From assembly GCF_047496725.1 (NCBI RefSeq), contig NC_132973.1, forward strand, positions 5,001 to 69,000: 64,000 nt of DNA, read 5' to 3'. Source of the stretch: Anoplolepis gracilipes. Taxonomy: Eukaryota > Arthropoda > Insecta > Hymenoptera > Formicidae. Position numbers and translations under genes: made by a program. Under the pieces are notes generated by a model. That model was not told the origin of the DNA and ran no database searches. It saw nothing but the letters and a program-made list of their open reading frames with translations. Positions 60,401 through 64,000 of the stretch are shown piece by piece. How positions within the stretch are numbered: the stretch's first letter is position 1; every line of letters starts with the position of its first letter.

Positions 60401-60776
60401 CCAAGGCCTCTTTCGCTGCCGTACCATCCTGAATGGCCGTGATGGTAAGCTTGCCACTGGATGTCGACGGCCCTGGGTACGAAGGTATATCCTTCTTCTC
60501 AGAGCCCTCGGGTATTTCGGGGACCTTAAAGGTCTCCGTCGCTCGGTCCGCAGACAATTCTGCGGTGGGTTCCGCCTTGGTCTTCTTGGATTTTGTATTA
60601 TGAGAGATCATTATTTCGAATAATCCCGCTCCCCGCTGCGGCTCCGTCACCCAGGGTGTACCCTCACCTGCCGCAGAGTGTCCCGAAACATGACCGGCAA
60701 CACTCCACGACAGGGCCCCAAGTTCCCCCGGGGGGGTGACATACGACACGGGCCGGGGGATATACATCCCCGGCAC
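57486..60776 (-). CDS. ORF1 Gag-like protein of element 8 (1096 aa)
   Basis: Intact and apparently identical to the element 2 and element 4 proteins (KVKPIPP, SVGG, EKKNPIP variants). The internal start candidate corresponds to 60611. Three identical, intact ORF1-ORF2 pairs (elements 2, 4 and 8) suggest recent activity or recent duplication of subfamily A. Confidence 0.92.
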   Translation of the reverse strand: MPGMYIPRPVSYVTPPGELGALSWSVAGHVSGHSAAGEGTPWVTEPQRGAGLFEIMISHNTKSKKTKAEPTAELSADRATETFKVPEIPEGSEKKDIPSYPGPSTSSGKLTITAIQDGTAAKEALERRYLQFPMARKTSKCPHSARHVCHSCRASGKRSKHTATGITPAPSDEDSAFPAGSRASSVAGDPDEYEAGSHAGSYFAGSEDEQSDLAPAKRGRGRPITTGEGTKEKREAKARAREEARERGDTEWALGASMPDGQAWERCRDNQRVAREMFRHSPTPAVVSDTIDNCVTIFKSLQVSKNIKGPLEGEMKKAVASIMAATAVLHDRTVSSSPSNVEAEELRHQLELLKAEKEKETSELKKRMAELADQVEVLTKQLSTRLIEEGSAAKSEKEKGGRILRRRNRIESDRESDSDSGEWHSLRLRTPQNVSPKKTALRRGKLSPACVSPSPIGDPGMEVEPQAASATEAQGPLLRGSPRPLPPITRPPAQGEFAVLYEALNQHLQIGVDLRERMLRFLEATDGQGKAVQSAPLNVQAQPLRGKEAEAEKSSPTQPKSQVTAPAKSGQEKKKAAKKGKKKGEGQVRANTRISPSPSSPPFLPEKPKGKSRQEAEPSKAPSSDGGPLGPGPFDKKSTNPGTYGPSPTTETPWSVVVGRKEKRKAGQTPLPSKTAPVAAARSPPSEQSKQRRGRIAGGEKPGKRKVPKTSAVMITCPEGKYGESMAAIRKEVKLDQLGIKEGTLRIRKGLTGALILEISGEDKARKAGQLAERVREVTGDNEGVRVTCPQKMADLRIRGLEDSITRAEIVAAISGEGKCGFSDVKVGTFVKAPRTGLNTVLVQCPIDAANKLAQMGRVPISWYKLPIELLPRLPLRCFKCMEEGHVQQQCGSDRTCTNMCFRCGKEGHKAQSCSEQKVHCALCAELGAPAGHRMGGMNCHPPKKPSRKVKPIPPSKKPTPSVGGVKGGIEKKNPIPSLMEVVVGEIPQASQTAPVEPAPAPMDTSECRKRRADSAREGNEEGAGGKERCSDSPRPQRMPRLGPKRGNAKEDTFAPDAIEPVGNAPSIADGAPLPRPCGGVTEMTEASLTDVNENS

Positions 60777-61721
60777 TGGTCCCCGGCCCCTTACTCACCC
60801 ATGGAGGTTTTGACGCCTCCATGGGCTTTCGGGGGTTCCCGGCCTCCGACCTCCGGGATACCGCAGCGGGTGGTGCCACCCGGGGGGCCCCATGGACGGT
60901 TGGGACTGGGTCGCCGCTCCCCGGCCCAGTCTTCCCCGCCATGGCGACCAGCTTGCACGCGCCCTTGACGGAAGTTACCTCCCGCCAAAGGGCCCCGACG
61001 ATGCACCGCTTCGGAAGGGAAACGGTCGCGATGCACCGTCGGGCTCCGTCCCGCCGTCGAACCCTGCCTCGGAATACGTCCGAGCGGCTCCGACGGCCGG
61101 GCCGACCCGGCGCCGTCGGGCTATGCCCGTGCGGCCCGCGCCGGCCCGCCTCCGCCTCCCTGACCCCGTCCTCGGAAAACGTCCGAGCGGCTCGGAAGAG
61201 GCCCGGCCCGATGGGTCCGGGAGTTCCGGAGATCCATCGGCCCGTCCGCTCCCCTCACGGCGCGCACTCAGGGGCAGAGCCCACTGAGCCGCCTGCACGC
61301 GAGATGGAGCCCCACGATTGTGGGACGCCGGCCAATGCCAGCACCCACATCCCCCCGAGGGACGCCGCGCGGCGGGAACACCCACACGCGCGGAAACCCT
61401 CATGTGCCAGGAGCACCCAGCGGTGTGTCACGGGCGGGGAGCAGTCCTCCCCCAACGGTGCCGTACCACCGGGCGATTGCACTCAGGGCCGCCTACCCCT
61501 ACCAGCGATTGGGTCCGCGCTTTAGACCACCCCCAAGGGGGTGGGCGCAGTCCCTAAGGGAGTCGCTGGGCTCCCCTTGTACCCTTACTAAGGGTACGGT
61601 GCGCTCTTAGTTCCCCTTCCACCCCGGAGGTTCACCCAACTTGGCCGGAGCCGTGTGGGTGTTCCATGGGGTTTCAGGGTTAAGCCTCCTCACCACGACA
61701 AGGTGGCGCACGACGAGGAGG
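60777..61721 (-). other. 5' UTR of element 8
   Basis: Colinear leader with GGCCAATGCCAGC shared with element 4. A G-to-A change near 61258 puts a stop in the 272-codon upstream frame found in other copies, which argues against that frame being a required gene. Confidence 0.8.
61599..61721 (-). ncRNA. HDV-like ribozyme, 5' end of element 8
   Basis: GTC spacer form as in elements 6 and 7; P1, P2, P3, L3 and CTAAG unchanged. Ends at 61721 against telomeric AACC. Confidence 0.85.
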
Positions 61722-61723
61722 AA

Positions 61724-61725
<2 letters not shown>
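61722..61725. repeat. Minimal telomeric gap, AACC
   Basis: Only four bases separate the 5' end of element 8 from the poly(T) of element 9. This is the same arrangement as at the element 5/6 junction. Confidence 0.9.
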
Positions 61726-61756
<31 letters not shown>

Positions 61757-62204
61757 GTGAGGAAAATGCATTACGCATCCCCCCGGAATGTGGATGTCCG
61801 GGGGGTATGTGGGACTCTCCCTATTAAAGGGCATACCCACTAAAAACCTCACGAGTGGCATCTTTGGCGATTGTAGGGGAGACTCCTGGGACTAGCGGTG
61901 CAATACTTCAGGAGCCTCCCCTCGCCGCACTCCTTAACAGGAGTTCTTCCTGGGAGGGAGGGGAGAGAGGAACATATCCTATACTCCCCTCCTCTCCTAA
62001 TCGATCTTTTACTTTGCGGCGGGAGGGCCACTACCTCCTCCCGTCGAGTCTTCTATTCCCCCCGATAGGGGGGGAAAAGAGTCGAGACTTTGGGGGTCTC
62101 GATTCTCATTCATCTGGGGGGGGTTACAAGGGAGGGCAAAAGGAGAGGGAAGTAAGGGGGGGAAGGGCGAGCAGTACCAGTCTGCCCCCTCCCCCCGCTC
62201 ACTG
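61726..62204 (-). other. 3' UTR and 29-nt poly(A) of element 9
   Basis: Subfamily B form (ACGTGAGG at the tail junction, A variant in the 14-bp stem). The G run near 62068 is shorter than in element 3. Confidence 0.88.
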
Positions 62205-64000
62205 TCATCTTGGCGGCGCTCCCATGGGCGTCGACGGGTGCGCCGTCGCCGATGGCGACGATGACGGCGGCGGGTGCGGCGGAAGTCGCACCAGTCGAAC
62301 CGTCACCGGACGCAAGAGAGGGGGCCCAGGTGGTGGGGGAGGTTGGGGTCTCCTGCCAGGAGCCCTTCCCCTCGCCCGTCCCGGTCTGCGCTCCCTCTCG
62401 GCGCTCTCCTTCTGAGCCATGACCGCCTCGCAAAAAGCGGCCATGGCTCTCCAGTTGTCTTCGCTGCCGAGCATCTTTACGACGACGCTCGGCAGCGCCA
62501 AGTCGTTCCCGATAGTCCGGGTTAGGACATCGCGCTCGTCCCTCCAGGCTGGACATGCTTGGAGGGTGTGTTGCGCGGTGTCCTTCTCATTGCCGCAGTG
62601 GTGGCAGGCCTCGCTTGCCTCCCGTCCGATGCGGTGCAGGTACTCTCCGAAACACCCATGTCCGGAGAGCACCTGTGTCATTCGAAACGTACTGTTGCCC
62701 CACGCCCTGTTCAGCCACTCCTCCAGACAGGGCAGGACGGCCGATACAGTCCTCTCCCCGGATGTTGGGGGGCGCTCGCGCAGCGACGCGATCCATCGCT
62801 GCTCGAGGGACTTTTTCTCTTGGAGCTTCCAAGTGCCCAGTATCCTGGCCGGGATCTTGATGACTCCTCCCCTGCGTGCCGCGGATTTCCGTTCATACAG
62901 ACGACTGTATGAATCCGCGACCATATGCAGGGGAGGGAGTCCGGCCAGGATGGTGGCCGCCGCGTGCGACACCGTCCTATAGCCGCGGACGAGCCGAATG
63001 GCCAACCTGCGCTGGACGCGACGCATCGCGTCTTGTATGCGTCCGTTGGCCATCGCCTCGCCCGCCCACACCGGTGCTGCATACATTAATATGCTAAGGA
63101 CGGTGTGCGCGTAGACGCGGCGCACCCGACCGTCCGGCCCTCCGAGATTCGGCAGCAAGCGGCTAATCGCTGCCGCCGCCTTCTCCGCTCTCGGGACCAG
63201 GCGGTCGAAGTGACCCGCGAAGCTCCATCGGCCGTCGATGTGGAGCCCCAGGTATTTAATCTGGGACCCCACTGGGACAACAGTACCGTCAACGTCGAGA
63301 CGGGAGGTGGGGGGAGGCTCCCCAGCGGCCCTGCGGTCGTAGAAATAGACCGCCTCGGTCTTGCTGGGGGCCACCCTCAGGCCAGTCCTGCTTATGGCCC
63401 TCACGAGGCCTGCCACCCCTTCGTTAGCCCTGTTTAGGGCTTCCCCCCAGGTGTCCCCCTCGGCTACCAGCAGGGTATCGTCGGCATACCCGATGACCCG
63501 GCAGTCGAGGGGGAGGGCGGTATGGAGGACCCCGTCGTACCCGAGGTTCCACAACAGCGGGCCCAGCACCGAGCCCTGTGGAACCCCGCAGTACACGCGA
63601 CGGGTGTGACCCCGACCGTCTTGGTCCCTGTATTCGAGCCTACGGTGACCAAAGTAGGCTCGAATTCCCTTCACGAGGTAGTCGGGGACGCGGTGGGTGT
63701 TGAGCGCGTCCCCGATTGCCTTCCACGGGAGGGTGTTAAAGGCGTTGGACACGTCCAGAGCGACGGCCAACGCCACCCTCCCGCGTTCCACGGCTGACTC
63801 CGTGAGGGCCCGTACGCGCAGTACGGCGTCCACCGTGGACCTGCCCTCACGGAAGCCGTATTGTTCCTCGTGAAGGGAAGGGACCTCATCGCGCGCCAGA
63901 TGCTGGACGAGTCGGCGAACGAGAATCCTCTCGTATATTTTGCCGACCTCGTCCAGCAGGCAAATTGGCCGGTACGCTGACGGGTCACCCTCCTTCTTAC
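62205..64000 (-). CDS. ORF2 of element 9, partial (C-terminal part)
   Basis: The frame is open from the right edge to the stop at 62205, about 597 codons corresponding to residues 493-1089. It contains the RT blocks DVSNAF, VPQGSVLGP and YADD and the C-terminal CCHC motif. The endonuclease domain and start lie beyond the window. An apparent start at 63833 is a GTG codon inside the RT (STVDAV) and not a real initiation site. Confidence 0.92.
   Translation of the reverse strand, partial: KKEGDPSAYRPICLLDEVGKIYERILVRRLVQHLARDEVPSLHEEQYGFREGRSTVDAVLRVRALTESAVERGRVALAVALDVSNAFNTLPWKAIGDALNTHRVPDYLVKGIRAYFGHRRLEYRDQDGRGHTRRVYCGVPQGSVLGPLLWNLGYDGVLHTALPLDCRVIGYADDTLLVAEGDTWGEALNRANEGVAGLVRAISRTGLRVAPSKTEAVYFYDRRAAGEPPPTSRLDVDGTVVPVGSQIKYLGLHIDGRWSFAGHFDRLVPRAEKAAAAISRLLPNLGGPDGRVRRVYAHTVLSILMYAAPVWAGEAMANGRIQDAMRRVQRRLAIRLVRGYRTVSHAAATILAGLPPLHMVADSYSRLYERKSAARRGGVIKIPARILGTWKLQEKKSLEQRWIASLRERPPTSGERTVSAVLPCLEEWLNRAWGNSTFRMTQVLSGHGCFGEYLHRIGREASEACHHCGNEKDTAQHTLQACPAWRDERDVLTRTIGNDLALPSVVVKMLGSEDNWRAMAAFCEAVMAQKESAERERRPGRARGRAPGRRPQPPPPPGPPLLRPVTVRLVRLPPHPPPSSSPSATAHPSTPMGAPPR

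Larger units (their letters stand above)
53757..61721 (-). mobile_element. Element 8: intact full-length element, subfamily A
   Basis: This 7965-bp unit has the shortest poly(A) in the window (18 nt, 53757-53774). Coding regions match elements 2 and 4. The 5' UTR shares private variants with element 4, but there is no 5' extension. Confidence 0.95.
61726..64000 (-). mobile_element. Element 9: 3' part of a subfamily B element, cut by the window
   Basis: The 29-nt poly(A) (61726-61754), the 3' UTR and the C-terminal 55% of ORF2 are visible. Variants agree with element 3 and element 0. Unlike element 3 it has the normal CCCGCG at about 63779-63784, so the frame is not broken in the visible part. 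Confidence 0.95.

Noticed and set aside
63671..63833. Apparent ORF2 start at 63833
   Set aside because: The codon is GTG inside the RT block STVDAV; the frame continues upstream to the window edge.

Overview
The window is a pure retrotransposon array from the telomeric or subtelomeric region of an arthropod, most likely an insect. Short runs of the insect telomere repeat (AACCT/CCTAA on the + strand, TTAGG on the - strand) separate ten copies of one GC-rich, site-specific non-LTR retrotransposon. All copies lie in the same orientation, on the - strand. The endonuclease/reverse transcriptase, the two-ORF layout, the poly(A) tail and the telomeric target place it in the R1 clade near the telomere-specific TRAS/SART group. 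The insertion orientation, poly(A) followed by (TTAGG)n, fits SART better than TRAS as I recall those families. I see no host gene, tRNA, rRNA or CRISPR.

Layout from left to right (the left side should be the chromosome-end side, because the TTAGG strand runs leftward): element 0 (1-1210, 5'-truncated, runs off the left edge); element 1 (1225-9198, ORF2 frameshifted); element 2 (9213-17183, intact, 7.97 kb); element 3 (17203-27137, 9.9-kb long form, ORF2 frameshifted); element 4 (27152-37091, 9.9-kb long form, intact); element 5 (37106-37607, a 502-bp 3' stub); element 6 (37612-45582, ORF1 frameshifted); element 7 (45687-53662, intact); element 8 (53757-61721, intact); element 9 (61726 to beyond 64000, cut by the window). 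By sequence variants, elements 1, 2, 4 and 8 form subfamily A, elements 0, 3 and 9 subfamily B, and elements 6 and 7 subfamily C (element 5 is B/C-like).

Each complete element reads, on the - strand: a 5'-terminal HDV-like self-cleaving ribozyme; a structured 5' UTR of about 0.95 kb; ORF1 (about 1096 codons, a Gag-like RNA-binding protein with three C-terminal Cys/His zinc motifs, a coiled coil and an AT-hook-like motif); ORF2 (1088-1089 codons, AP-type endonuclease, reverse transcriptase with YADD, C-terminal CCHC); a hairpin-rich 3' UTR of about 460 bp; and poly(A) of 18-30 nt joined to GGTTAGG. ORF2 starts inside the end of ORF1, a 14-nt overlap, in every copy.

The most notable observations are these. 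The ribozyme's predicted cleavage site is exactly the element/telomere junction in every complete copy. Two long-form copies carry about 1.97 kb of extra 5' sequence that ends in a second, divergent ribozyme, and the two ribozymes show compensatory base changes in P1 and P2. Every telomeric gap is 4 modulo 5 bases long. A direct 14-bp target-site duplication is visible around element 6. The recurring 14-bp gaps equal that duplication length, which suggests that new copies insert at the 3' junction of existing copies.
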